A stretch of 64,000 nucleotides of DNA, from assembly GCA_021731365.1 (NCBI GenBank), contig JAKFXL010000006.1, forward strand, positions 1 to 64,000. The letters are read 5' to 3'. The stretch comes from Gammaproteobacteria bacterium (lineage in GTDB: Bacteria; Pseudomonadota; Gammaproteobacteria; Tenderiales; Tenderiaceae). Position 1 is the first letter of the stretch. The number at the start of each line of letters is the position of its first letter. Shown here one piece after another: positions 28,259 through 36,280 of this stretch. The notes below the pieces were generated by a model. It was not told where the DNA came from, did no database searches, and saw nothing but the letters and a program-made list of their open reading frames with translations. Both the position numbers and the translations under genes were made by a program.

Positions 28259-28861
28259 ATGGCTGGTAAACAGGCGTTAAAGCAGGGTGAGAAGGTTTTG
28301 TTTGGTATCTTTGGCGCTTTTATAGTTGCTGCGGTGCTCGGTTATATTGTGCTGGAGGTTGTGCGCTACAATCTTGATAAGCCCATGTATCAGGTAACAA
28401 CCCACTTCGCGTTGTCTGATGACGGACTGAAGGGGTCGGTAGTGTTTCGTGAAGGGCGCTGTACTGCGTGTCATCGGGCCATGCGTAATGGCACAAATAT
28501 GGGGCTCTCATTGGATGGTTTGGGCAGCAAGCGCACGGTTGACTGGATATATGCCTTTTTACGCGACCCCGAAAAAATGTATAGTTCGACTACGCTTGAT
28601 CATGGGGAGTTTCCAAAAGAGGCTGCCTATGTTGCAAAAATGCCAGAAACCGAGTTGAAGCTAATTGCCGTATTTCTTTCTGAGCTAATATCAGATCAGG
28701 GTTCGCCTTCTTCTCCAGTACCTCCGTCTGGTGAGTCGGGATTTATTGATGGTGCGTTGAAAATGGTTGCCCCTCCGGATTGGAAGGATAAGTATAAAGA
28801 CGTGCGTGAGCAAGGTGGCGTGGAAATATTGGATGTAGAAAAAAATGCAACAGAGAGGTGA
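28259..28861 (+). CDS. Membrane-anchored monoheme cytochrome c
   Basis: 200 residues from the ATG at 28259; a GTG at 28247 is an alternative because AGAAGG sits too close to the ATG. An N-terminal helix (about 14-33) anchors the protein, and CTACH (68-72) binds one heme c on the periplasmic side. The Met in KMPETELKLIAVFL is the probable axial ligand. The fold resembles the anchored cytochromes of cbb3-type and NorC-type complexes. It starts a tight run of four genes (28259-30335). Confidence 0.88.
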   Translation: MAGKQALKQGEKVLFGIFGAFIVAAVLGYIVLEVVRYNLDKPMYQVTTHFALSDDGLKGSVVFREGRCTACHRAMRNGTNMGLSLDGLGSKRTVDWIYAFLRDPEKMYSSTTLDHGEFPKEAAYVAKMPETELKLIAVFLSELISDQGSPSSPVPPSGESGFIDGALKMVAPPDWKDKYKDVREQGGVEILDVEKNATER

Positions 28862-28862
28862 T

Positions 28863-29378
28863 GTGGTGAATGAGCCGTGGGCGCAGGATAAGGTGTATAT
28901 TCGCTATACATTGTGGTTTGTTTATTGCTGCATAATCTATAGCATTATTGGGTTTTCCTGGGGGGCCTTGATGGGAGGGATCTCTGAGTTTAGACACTTT
29001 GTTGATCACCGGTTGCACGGGGATTTGATCGTGCGTGCTCATACCCATATCAATCTGTTGGGTTGGGTTGAAATGGCAATTTTTGCTGCTGTTTACTACA
29101 TAATTCCACGTTTGGTACGGCGTCCCATATATAGCATTACTTTGGTTAAGGTTCATTTTTGGACGCATAATATTGGTCTGATTGGGATGGTTTTGCTGTT
29201 TACCATCGCAGGTGTCTTGGGTGGCATGGCTAGCGTGGCAATGGCGCCGGATGAAGTGGAAAAAATTGTGAAGCCGTGGTTGGCCGCAATGGGCCTGTTT
29301 GGTACCGTGGTGTTGATCGCTAATTTAATATGGGCTTACAACTTGGCCAGAACTTGTTTTGGATGGGAGAAAGATTAA
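28863..29378 (+). CDS. Short heme-copper oxidase subunit I-like membrane protein
   Basis: About 171 residues if the GTG at 28863 is used, which has AGAGAGGTG upstream; an ATG at 28845 would overlap the previous gene. Four hydrophobic segments. The second starts with RAHTHINLLGWVEMAIFA, closely resembling the His-x-His helix X of CcoN (AHAHLALLG in the gene at 31418), and HFWTHNIGLIGM recalls helix XI. It lacks the CuB ligand helices, so it cannot be an oxidase alone; it may be a heme b-binding partner. Often annotated simply as subunit I-like. Confidence 0.8.
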   Translation: MVNEPWAQDKVYIRYTLWFVYCCIIYSIIGFSWGALMGGISEFRHFVDHRLHGDLIVRAHTHINLLGWVEMAIFAAVYYIIPRLVRRPIYSITLVKVHFWTHNIGLIGMVLLFTIAGVLGGMASVAMAPDEVEKIVKPWLAAMGLFGTVVLIANLIWAYNLARTCFGWEKD

Positions 29379-29884
29379 TGCTGAAAATGAGTGTATTTTC
29401 TTTGGTGTTGGTTTCGTTCCTGATGGGTTGTGGCGCGGCACCTGTAGGCATGTTGCAAGTAGGGTCAGAGGCCCCGCGCATTAAAACGAAAACACTGGCG
29501 GATGTGGATGGAGACTTTAGTCGCATTACTAGTTATCGTTATCCAGATGAGCGCATGTATGAATATTCTTTAGATGACGCTTTGAAGACAGGCAGGCCGA
29601 TAGTTCTGGAGTTTGCAACCCCAGGGCATTGTACGGTGTGTGATGTACAGTTGCAGATGTTAAAGGGCTTGTTGGCTGAGTACGGGGAGGAGGTAATATT
29701 TCTTCACATGGATCAATATCAGAACCCTGAAGCATTTAAAGCGTTCAAGGTGATGGGGGACCCATGGACGTACATCATTGATGGTGAGGGCAAAGTGCAA
29801 TACAAACAAGCGGGTAGAATGCTTTATGGTGAGCTCGAGTCTGTGATTAAACGGGCCTTGAAAGTTGAGACTGGCAATGGCTAA
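29378..29884 (+). CDS. Thioredoxin-fold lipoprotein
   Basis: 168 residues. The ATG overlaps the preceding stop by one base. The signal peptide ends in a lipobox LMGC with Cys18, so it should be lipid-anchored in the periplasm. The thioredoxin active-site motif is CTVC (85-88) in FATPGHCTVC, with a cis-Pro candidate in DPWTY. It resembles TlpA/SCO-like periplasmic redox or copper-handling proteins that help mature c-type cytochromes or CuA/CuB centres. The context makes an assembly role for this oxidase likely. Confidence 0.85.
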   Translation: MLKMSVFSLVLVSFLMGCGAAPVGMLQVGSEAPRIKTKTLADVDGDFSRITSYRYPDERMYEYSLDDALKTGRPIVLEFATPGHCTVCDVQLQMLKGLLAEYGEEVIFLHMDQYQNPEAFKAFKVMGDPWTYIIDGEGKVQYKQAGRMLYGELESVIKRALKVETGNG

Positions 29885-30335
29885 GAGCGAAAACTATGAG
29901 TTGCTACCGGACAAGCAAGGAGCCTTGTGGGATGTTGTGATGTATGTCCCGGTAGTGGTTGTTTTGGCCTCGCTGGCATTGCAGCTCTGGTATGGAGGTA
30001 CGTACAAAAACTTTTCATATGTTCTTGTTTTTGCGGCGAGCTTTATCTTTCTTATTGGCGCGAATCGAGTGTTGAAAAGCCGTCTAATGATACTGCCAAG
30101 TGCGCCTAGGTCTTTTGAAATAGACAAAAAACTGGTTGTGGTCATATTGCGGAATGGCGAACGGGTTGAGCTGGTGAGGGAACTACGCTATTTTTCCGAT
30201 TATGCCGGAAAGTCATTTGGATTGACGGGCGTCGATTTATCGGGGAAAAAGCAGCAGTTTGTCTTCCATAAGGCGCAGTTTGGTGGTGAATCTAACTTTA
30301 ATGATATTAGGTCTCGTCTGGCCGTTTATAAGTAG
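29877..30335 (+). CDS. Two-helix membrane protein of unknown function
   Basis: 152 residues from the ATG at 29877, overlapping the previous gene by 8 bp. Two hydrophobic segments (about 20-38 and 45-62) are followed by a soluble domain of about 80 residues with LPSAPRSFEIDKKLVV and ELRYFSDYAGKS. The layout resembles PH-like (bPH) membrane proteins, but I am not certain. Last gene of the 28259-30335 unit. Confidence 0.75.
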   Translation: MAKSENYELLPDKQGALWDVVMYVPVVVVLASLALQLWYGGTYKNFSYVLVFAASFIFLIGANRVLKSRLMILPSAPRSFEIDKKLVVVILRNGERVELVRELRYFSDYAGKSFGLTGVDLSGKKQQFVFHKAQFGGESNFNDIRSRLAVYK

Positions 30336-30343
30336 GGATGTTA

Positions 30344-30568
30344 TCACTGGCGAGGTTTTTTACGCTGCCTAACTATGTCCCATGCCATAAGCGCCATGGT
30401 GACGGCGGCAACAATGCAGCCTATTGTGATGGTAGCAATTTCTGTCTCCGGACTGACAAGTCCTCCTATAAACATATGAATTGAATAGCCAAAAACAGTC
30501 AGGCCGGCGATTGCTGCGATGGTGTAGATTATTATTTCTTTCACGAATTTGCTTTGTGTTGTATTCAT
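30344..30568 (-). CDS. Small two-helix membrane protein
   Basis: 74 residues with two hydrophobic helices (about 11-32 and 44-63) and a basic tail RQRKKPRQ. It is the only minus-strand gene inside the respiratory cluster. Function unknown. Confidence 0.6.
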   Translation of the reverse strand: MNTTQSKFVKEIIIYTIAAIAGLTVFGYSIHMFIGGLVSPETEIATITIGCIVAAVTMALMAWDIVRQRKKPRQ

Positions 30569-30894
30569 GGAATGAAAAATGACAAGTCTTCATTCTATCG
30601 ATTTTCACCTTTGGTTTGTAACATTTTTTGCGGGCTAGGTATGGTGATGTATAGTTGATTGATTTGGGCGGCTATGTAGGCGTTTTATTGTTCTAAGGAA
30701 TTAAAGTAAACACCTTAAAAAGACTTGACGGTCATTGTTTTTTTATGCAAACATCTCCAGTCGGAGTTGGCTTCTATGAAAGCTTTCCCAGATGTGTCTA
30801 ACCAAGGGGGCTTGGGTTGGATGGGGAGTAGTAGATAGGTCAAAACGGCATTATAAATATTTTTTAGTCTGTCAATTTGTTGAGGAGGGGAATC
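30569..30894. promoter_or_regulatory. Upstream region of the oxidase core genes
   Basis: 326 bp between divergent genes. It must carry the promoter for the 30895-34586 unit. A TTGACG is seen at 30725-30730, but no well-spaced -10 box follows, so no promoter is called. Confidence 0.4.
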
Positions 30895-31185
30895 ATGGTT
30901 AATAACCTGACGCCGGGTAAAACGTTTATTCTGAGTTTAATCTCTGGGTTTGTCACAGGAATGGGCAATGGGAGCGTTTTTGGTGCGGCCTTGATGTGCG
31001 CGCTGGGGCGTGCTCGATTTGAGGATTGGGGTGGCTGGGGTGCACAAGCATACGACCCTACGACCTTCCAGGGTTTTGTTGACTGGTGTATGCTTGTGTT
31101 TGGTGCGGCTTATGTTGTCATTATGATGGTGGCTCTTAACCGTCATGGAGAGTTGGAAGCTGTAGCTGCGCGTAAAGAGCATTAA
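30895..31185 (+). CDS. Small membrane protein of the oxidase cluster
   Basis: 96 residues. The ATG at 30895 follows GAGGAGGGGA at good spacing. Two hydrophobic stretches (about 12-35 and 66-84) flank an aromatic, Gly-rich loop (FEDWGGWGAQAYDP). No family was recognised. Its place directly before ccoN and its strong ribosome binding site suggest an accessory subunit. Confidence 0.7.
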   Translation: MVNNLTPGKTFILSLISGFVTGMGNGSVFGAALMCALGRARFEDWGGWGAQAYDPTTFQGFVDWCMLVFGAAYVVIMMVALNRHGELEAVAARKEH

Positions 31186-31268
31186 AAAAATCTGTATAAA
31201 TAATTACAGCAGCGACGCCGCATATTTATGTTGGATATGAAATATATACGTTTTGGAGGGGTACGGTT

Positions 31269-31361
31269 ATGGTAATGATAGCGACAATCCTGGGGATTCT
31301 CCTTGCACTTTCTAGTATGTGGTTTTCTTGGTATCTGTTGATGCCCGGTGAGCACAACTAA
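31269..31361 (+). CDS. 30-residue single-helix membrane protein before ccoN
   Basis: Starts MVMIATILGILLALSSMWF and ends LMPGEHN: one helix (about 3-25) with a short polar tail. GGAGGGG lies seven bases before the ATG. It is 56 bp upstream of ccoN. Size and place recall CcoQ/CcoH-like or CydX-like micro-subunits, but no sequence match is claimed. Confidence 0.7.
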   Translation: MVMIATILGILLALSSMWFSWYLLMPGEHN

Positions 31362-31417
31362 GCGTTGAACAGCGGATTTTGGATTTATTTGTAATAAGAT
31401 AGGGGAGGTTGTAAACC

Positions 31418-32824
31418 ATGTTTAAATATCTGTTTGCGAAAAACGAGGATATTCCGCCAGGAACAGCGGCGGTCTATTTTGGTTTTTCGTCGATTCTTTG
31501 GTTCGTTATTGGTACAGGTTTAGGCTCGTTTAACGCAGCCAAGCTTGCGTTTCCTGACTTTGTAACAGGAAGCGAGCTGTTTTCGTTCGGCCATATGCGT
31601 CAAGTTCACGTATTGGCAGTAATTTTTGGTTGGATTTCCATGGCGTTTGCGATGGCGATGATGTACATCACCCCAGCTCTGGGTAATACCAAGCTGTGGT
31701 CTGAAAAGCTGGGTGTATGGAACTGCTTCTTGTGGAATATTGGGCTGTCAACTGGTCTGACATTGCTGTGGTTTGGTGTGACCTCTGGGCGTGAATACTC
31801 AGACTTCCCATGGTTCATTGATTTGTACATAGCGTCGTTTATTGCGCTGCCTATGGCGATCAACGTCTGGATGACCATTCTGACCCGCCGTACGCAGGGT
31901 ATATACACAACTAACTGGTTCTTTGGTGCCGGTGTGTTCATGATTGCCATTGTGTTCATAGTTGGCAACAGTCCTGAGTGGTTCAACCTGACCGGTTTGA
32001 GTGAGGCTTACCTGACGTGGTGGTTTGCTCATAACGTGCTGGGGCTGTGGATTACGCCAATTGCGGCTGCCATTGCATATTATACGGTTCCAAAAGTGAC
32101 CGGTAATCCGCTCTATTCACATCGTATTGGACATCTTCATTTCTGGTCAGTTGTAGTGTTTTATTCTACTCCCGCGGCCCATCACTTGATGTCTGCTCCA
32201 TTGCCTGAATGGCTGAAATCTTTTGCATCGGTAGAAGGTGTGTTGATACTTGTGCCTGCGATTGCCTTCGTCTCTAACTTGCTACTCACTATGCAGGGCA
32301 AGTGGCATATGTTCGTGGAAAACGTTGAAATCAAATTCACCATCACCGGTGTTTTGATGGCTATCCCGTTAAATATGCAGGGTGGTTTTCAGCAAACTCG
32401 TGCGATTAACTGGTACGTGCACGGTACGGGTTGGATTGTTGCCCATGCACACTTGGCGTTATTGGGCTTTTCAACATTCTTGGAAGCGGCAGCTGTATAT
32501 TACGGTCTTCAGACAATTTTGCGCCGTAAACTGTTTTCGTTGGCATTGGCCAATTTCCACTTCTGGTTCTTGCTGATAGGGTTCTCAATTTATTGGGTCT
32601 CCATGACTATCGCCGGCCTGATCCAAGGTGCAGGTAAAATTTATGAGGTTCCCTACATCGACGTTGTAATTGCCGAACACCCGTACATGATTGCGCGCTG
32701 GGTTGGAGGCACGATGGTATTCACGGGTAATATTGTGTGGTTATACAATATGTACATGACTGCTAAGGCCGGTACTGAGATACCAGAAGGTCGTCTGCCT
32801 CACGAGCTGGCTTACGAACGTTAA
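31418..32824 (+). CDS. ccoN: cbb3-type (C-family) cytochrome c oxidase catalytic subunit I
   Basis: 468 residues, about twelve membrane helices. It reduces O2 to water at a heme b3-CuB centre in the inner membrane. All key residues are visible and spaced as in characterised cbb3 oxidases: His64 and His345 for heme b, His343 for heme b3, His205/His255/His256 for CuB, and Tyr249 six residues before His255, the position of the cross-linked active-site tyrosine. The usual GP before the His-His pair is Ala-Ala (TPAAHH), and helix II has RQVHV in place of RPLHT. It is therefore a divergent but complete oxygen reductase. Preceded by TAGGGGAGG. Confidence 0.92.
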   Translation: MFKYLFAKNEDIPPGTAAVYFGFSSILWFVIGTGLGSFNAAKLAFPDFVTGSELFSFGHMRQVHVLAVIFGWISMAFAMAMMYITPALGNTKLWSEKLGVWNCFLWNIGLSTGLTLLWFGVTSGREYSDFPWFIDLYIASFIALPMAINVWMTILTRRTQGIYTTNWFFGAGVFMIAIVFIVGNSPEWFNLTGLSEAYLTWWFAHNVLGLWITPIAAAIAYYTVPKVTGNPLYSHRIGHLHFWSVVVFYSTPAAHHLMSAPLPEWLKSFASVEGVLILVPAIAFVSNLLLTMQGKWHMFVENVEIKFTITGVLMAIPLNMQGGFQQTRAINWYVHGTGWIVAHAHLALLGFSTFLEAAAVYYGLQTILRRKLFSLALANFHFWFLLIGFSIYWVSMTIAGLIQGAGKIYEVPYIDVVIAEHPYMIARWVGGTMVFTGNIVWLYNMYMTAKAGTEIPEGRLPHELAYER

Positions 32825-32847
32825 TAGTAGTAGGGGAGGAATTTTAA

Positions 32848-33798
32848 ATGGCTTTTAGAGAGTATAAAATCGGAGCGAGGTTGTTTGGGGTAGCTCTTGG
32901 CGGTTCCATGGTGATAACGCTGTATTTTCCTACCGTAAATATGACCTCGGTGGCGGTTACCGAGATTGGTTTGAAGAAGCAGCTTTCTTATGGACGTATC
33001 AGTGGTTTCTCTTACGAAGATCCTTTTCTTCGGGGGGAAGGGAAACCAAAGACTGTAATGCTAGACACAGATCCAAAGACGGGTGCTCAAATTGACCCCA
33101 TAGAGGCTTATGTCTATGAAGCAGGGGTTCCTTTTCCGAGCGGGATTAATCATCCCCGTACACTTGGACCCGGTGTTACTCAGCTAAGTGTTGATAAAGG
33201 CATGATAGGTGAAGCCAATAAGGGTGCAGGTGCTGTCTTTGTGGTTAGTCGTGGGACCAGCCAAGGTGAGACTGTTACCTACATTGAAAATGCCAGCGCG
33301 ACACGCGGCTGGCAACCTAGTGATGTGCTAACAACAGCTGGTGATGCCAATACCAAGTTGGTTGGTTCCGGTAAAATCATGTTTGTGCGGGAAGGGTGTT
33401 GGTGGTGTCATACACTGTTGCCTGAGCAGACCCAGGACTGGCAGTATTTTGGTATACCTCCTCGTTTAGGGGATTTCAATGGTGAGTCTCCAACTGCGTT
33501 TGGTTCGGACCGTAAGGCTCCTGATTTGCTGCATGTTGGCTCTCGTAACTCCTCCAAAGAGTGGATGATGATGCATTTCTTTAATCCACGTTTGGTGCAG
33601 CCGCATTCAATCATGCCACGGTATGACTATTTGTGGGGCGAGAAGGACGCTTCTGGTAAGAGTATCGATTTTGCTGCTTGGAGAACTGCATACACTGAGT
33701 ATCAAAAAGGCAAAACAGTTTACCCACCAGAAGTACCGGATTATGCCGCTGATAGCGAGATTCGTTACTTGATAGACTTTGTTCTAAGCCTTAAGTAA
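32848..33798 (+). CDS. ccoO: CcoO-like monoheme cytochrome c oxidase subunit, enlarged
   Basis: 316 residues against about 200 for usual CcoO. An N-terminal membrane helix (about 9-28) is followed by a heme motif CWWCH (184-188) within GKIMFVREGCWWCHTLLPEQ, and IMPRYDYLW supplies the candidate Met ligand. The order of motifs matches CcoO (YVREGCYxCH...MPxY). About 100 extra residues lie between helix and heme motif (about 60-165). It passes electrons to CcoN. It starts 23 bp after ccoN with AGGGGAGG. Confidence 0.88.
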   Translation: MAFREYKIGARLFGVALGGSMVITLYFPTVNMTSVAVTEIGLKKQLSYGRISGFSYEDPFLRGEGKPKTVMLDTDPKTGAQIDPIEAYVYEAGVPFPSGINHPRTLGPGVTQLSVDKGMIGEANKGAGAVFVVSRGTSQGETVTYIENASATRGWQPSDVLTTAGDANTKLVGSGKIMFVREGCWWCHTLLPEQTQDWQYFGIPPRLGDFNGESPTAFGSDRKAPDLLHVGSRNSSKEWMMMHFFNPRLVQPHSIMPRYDYLWGEKDASGKSIDFAAWRTAYTEYQKGKTVYPPEVPDYAADSEIRYLIDFVLSLK

Positions 33799-33812
33799 GA
33801 GGGGATACAATT

Positions 33813-34442
33813 ATGGCGTGGAAATTTGATAAACCGCTTCACTCGATGTCTGATGCTGAGCAAAACAAAAAGGCTTGTGATGTATGGGAAGGGGAGAGCT
33901 TGGGTGGCATTGCTGAAAATAACAACCGTGTTCCACGTGCCGTTATTTGGCTGATGGTAATGACGATTGTGACGGCATTTGCCGTGACTAATCCATTGTG
34001 GGGGCAGCGTCCTACAGCATCTTTATATGTTGATTATGTAAAGTTGATGGACTCTCCTCAAGTGCAGGCAATTGCCACGGACAAAGGCAAGATGGAGTAC
34101 ATCGTTAATAATGCCAAGTCTAGTGACTCCAGAACCTTGGGGTTGCAAGATCGCCATCCTTTGACAATGGACGACCTGCATGTCATCAAAGACCAAATTA
34201 TTGAGCTGGAAAATAAGGGTGTAGATCTTGAAGAGTACACAATTATTGGTCCTTATGTTCAATTGGCAAACTTTGAGGGTGAGCCTAAGGCTGATGGTAC
34301 TCCATCACGTAAGCAACCTTTTTGGGATAAGGGATACACGATTGATATATTTTATGTAGCCTATTTCTGTATTGCTATGTTGATAGTCATTAAGCGGTTG
34401 CCAGATTACAGCTGGAAGCCTGATCATAGTGTGGCCCACTAA
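33813..34442 (+). CDS. CcoP-like membrane subunit lacking heme-binding motifs
   Basis: 209 residues. The start pattern DVWEGESLGGIAENNNRVPR followed by a membrane helix (about 41-61) resembles the N-terminus of CcoP (WDGIxExxNPxPRWW). CcoP normally continues into two cytochrome c domains, but no CxxCH occurs here; the only cysteines are single. A polar domain of about 110 residues leads to a second helix near 178-198. It is in the ccoP position of the operon, 14 bp after the ccoO-like gene. It may keep the structural role of CcoP while other cytochromes deliver electrons. Confidence 0.8.
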   Translation: MAWKFDKPLHSMSDAEQNKKACDVWEGESLGGIAENNNRVPRAVIWLMVMTIVTAFAVTNPLWGQRPTASLYVDYVKLMDSPQVQAIATDKGKMEYIVNNAKSSDSRTLGLQDRHPLTMDDLHVIKDQIIELENKGVDLEEYTIIGPYVQLANFEGEPKADGTPSRKQPFWDKGYTIDIFYVAYFCIAMLIVIKRLPDYSWKPDHSVAH

Positions 34443-34460
34443 CAAATAAAGGAGTCAGTC

Positions 34461-34586
34461 ATGATTGATATTGATAACCCGCCTCTAGTTCTGCTAGGGA
34501 TTATTATAGTGGTGTTTGTTGCACCATTTATCTACAGCTTCTTTATAGATGACTATGATAAAGGTAAGCCGCAGGTTAAGTCATAA
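34461..34586 (+). CDS. 41-residue single-helix membrane protein after the oxidase subunits
   Basis: Begins MIDIDNPPLVLLGIIIVVF; one helix (about 8-28) is followed by a charged tail DDYDKGKPQVKS. AAAGGAG lies nine bases upstream. It is the last gene before the terminator at 34641 and so belongs to the oxidase transcription unit. It may be a CcoQ/CcoH-like small subunit by position. Confidence 0.7.
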   Translation: MIDIDNPPLVLLGIIIVVFVAPFIYSFFIDDYDKGKPQVKS

Positions 34587-34640
34587 CCTATTTTTTGCGG
34601 GTCAGTTGGACTCGTGATCTGTGATCTATGATCTATTTGA

Positions 34641-34669
34641 ATGCCGCTCATTGAGCGGCATTTTTTTTC
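34641..34669 (+). terminator. Rho-independent terminator of the oxidase operon
   Basis: Stem ATGCCGCT/AGCGGCAT with loop CATTG, followed by eight T. It ends the 30895-34586 unit. Confidence 0.9.
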
Positions 34670-34677
34670 TGTATAAT
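34651..34677 (+). promoter_or_regulatory. Possible promoter for the 34713-37971 unit
   Basis: A perfect TATAAT at 34672-34677 lies just past the terminator T-run. TTGAGC at 34651-34656 is the best -35 candidate, but the 15-bp spacer is short and it overlaps the terminator stem. The next gene starts 36 bp downstream. Confidence 0.35.
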
Positions 34678-34712
34678 GACTTACCTACTTTGGCTGGGGT
34701 GTTGAGGATTAC

Positions 34713-35045
34713 ATGTTATTAGATGCTCTTGAAGCAATGATGTCGATAAATATTGCTGTTTCTACCAATGCCGGCTCAATTACTGATGGCCAGTGGGGTG
34801 TGGAAGGGCTTTATAGCCAGCAGTTTAGTGTTGGGATTTTTGTTTTTTTAATGATCAGTATCGTGGTTTTTACCATTATTGTTATAAAGTTTATGGTAAG
34901 TGGCTCCAGTAGTGGTACTGTGGCTGGTGGCAATCAAAAAAAGCTTAAAACTGGCGAGAAGGTCATGTTTTTTTGGATCTTCTTGGGTATTGCGGGTGCA
35001 GTTGTGATGGCTGCGATGCAGTTACTTCAGGGGTACCTCTTTTAA
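34713..35045 (+). CDS. Two-helix membrane protein of the respiratory cluster
   Basis: 110 residues. Two hydrophobic helices (about 39-62 and 84-106) are separated by a Ser/Gly-rich loop. No family was recognised. It starts the second half of the cluster, with GGCTGGGG and little Shine-Dalgarno signal. Probably an assembly or accessory protein. Confidence 0.7.
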   Translation: MLLDALEAMMSINIAVSTNAGSITDGQWGVEGLYSQQFSVGIFVFLMISIVVFTIIVIKFMVSGSSSGTVAGGNQKKLKTGEKVMFFWIFLGIAGAVVMAAMQLLQGYLF

Positions 35046-35057
35046 AGGAGTTTGGAT

Positions 35058-35318
35058 ATGAATGTGGATAATTGGCAGGATGGTTGGACTATCTATATTT
35101 GGTTGATTGCGGGGGCAATGATTATCCTGGCTGCGATTGTTGCTTTGCGCTGGGCAAGTAAGAACGAGCAGTTTGATGAGGACATCAAGTATCTGGTTTT
35201 TGATGAAAATGATAAGGATAAGATGTCGCCTGAGGAATTTAAGAAGAGTCAGGAAGTAATGAAGGCGCAGCTGCAACGTCGTGAAGAAATTCTGAAAGAA
35301 AAGCAGGAAAAACCTTAA
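35058..35318 (+). CDS. CcoS-like cbb3 oxidase assembly protein
   Basis: 86 residues from the ATG at 35058, seven bases after AAAGGAG. One N-terminal helix (about 11-30) is followed by ALRWASKNEQFDEDIKYLVF and DEND, which parallels CcoS (helix, then Trp-Ala...Ser-Gly-Gln-Phe-Asp-Asp and an acidic Leu-Phe-Asp-Asp). The C-terminal 30 residues form an additional charged helix. CcoS is needed for cofactor insertion into CcoN in studied systems. The partner CcoI copper ATPase is not in this window. Confidence 0.65.
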   Translation: MNVDNWQDGWTIYIWLIAGAMIILAAIVALRWASKNEQFDEDIKYLVFDENDKDKMSPEEFKKSQEVMKAQLQRREEILKEKQEKP

Positions 35319-35322
35319 TATA

Positions 35323-35835
35323 ATGCGTAAAGGTGAGAAGGGTATATTGGCCGTGATAGCGGTGTTTATTGTGTCATTTACAGTGATTAATATGTACCGG
35401 CAAAGCCAGGATAAGTCTCCTGATAAAGGGATCCCTTTTTACACTACTGCTTCTCGTGAGTTGCAGGATAGTGGTGCCCAGCTGATTCGAGACTTAGAAT
35501 GCCGTAAATGTCATACATTATGGGGTATTCGTGACCCTATGCAGTCTGTGCCTTCACCTTCTTTAGATGGTATTGGTGCGTTATATGATGAGGAGTGGTT
35601 TTATAACTACTTGTCAGCAGCAGACCCCCAGACGATAGTGCCTTCGCGGCTTAAGGCAGAATATCAAATGCCTTCTTATTCGACGCTTCCTGAGATTGAG
35701 CGGCGTATGTTGGCAGAATACTTGTCTCATCTTAAGGTTGAGGAGTGGTACCTGCCTGAGGTGCGTAAAACTGAGTATGAGAAACTGACTGGAAAAGAGT
35801 ATACGGACGGAGATGAACGTGCAGATCAGCAGTAA
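35323..35835 (+). CDS. Membrane-anchored monoheme cytochrome c
   Basis: 170 residues. An N-terminal helix (about 7-24) and heme motif CRKCH (60-64) are visible, and the Met in EYQMPSYSTL is the candidate axial ligand, a CcoO-like YxMPxY arrangement. It may replace heme domains missing from the CcoP-like subunit. The 3' end overlaps the next gene by 23 bp. Confidence 0.88.
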   Translation: MRKGEKGILAVIAVFIVSFTVINMYRQSQDKSPDKGIPFYTTASRELQDSGAQLIRDLECRKCHTLWGIRDPMQSVPSPSLDGIGALYDEEWFYNYLSAADPQTIVPSRLKAEYQMPSYSTLPEIERRMLAEYLSHLKVEEWYLPEVRKTEYEKLTGKEYTDGDERADQQ

Positions 35836-36280
35836 GTTTATGCCGGCATTGATGGCGATTGTTGCGATTACTGCTGGTGCGCTGGTTAACTATGCGGGTG
35901 ACCGGCTATTGGGGATCCGGCTAGAACTTTTCTGGGGTGTTTCTACCTTTTCGCCTCTCTGGTCTTTAGATCTTTTTGTGGTGCCATTTATTGCCGGGAT
36001 GGTTGTTTCCATGATTTATGGCTTAGGGGGGAAGTTGCTGTGTTATTTTGCCCCGATTCTTGTGCGTGGAATCAGTTATATTCAGATGGCCAATTATGAA
36101 GGTCTTCCTGATGGGGTAACTCTTCTTCCGTTGGGGTATTGGGTATTAATACTGATTGTGGCAGTTGAGGCGGCTGCCTTTGGTGGTGTGTTTGGTGAGA
36201 TTTTGATTAAAAAGGTCTATGGTCGCCAACCGAAACATCTGCTTTACAAACGGTCATCCGGCAGTAGTTCAAAAAAATAA
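35813..36280 (+). CDS. Polytopic membrane protein of unknown function
   Basis: 155 residues with four hydrophobic segments (about 10-28, 48-68, 70-88, 102-128). No recognised motif. The first codons overlap the cytochrome gene by 23 bp; a later ATG at 35840 is possible. Its stop overlaps the next start by one base. Confidence 0.7.
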   Translation: MNVQISSKFMPALMAIVAITAGALVNYAGDRLLGIRLELFWGVSTFSPLWSLDLFVVPFIAGMVVSMIYGLGGKLLCYFAPILVRGISYIQMANYEGLPDGVTLLPLGYWVLILIVAVEAAAFGGVFGEILIKKVYGRQPKHLLYKRSSGSSSKK

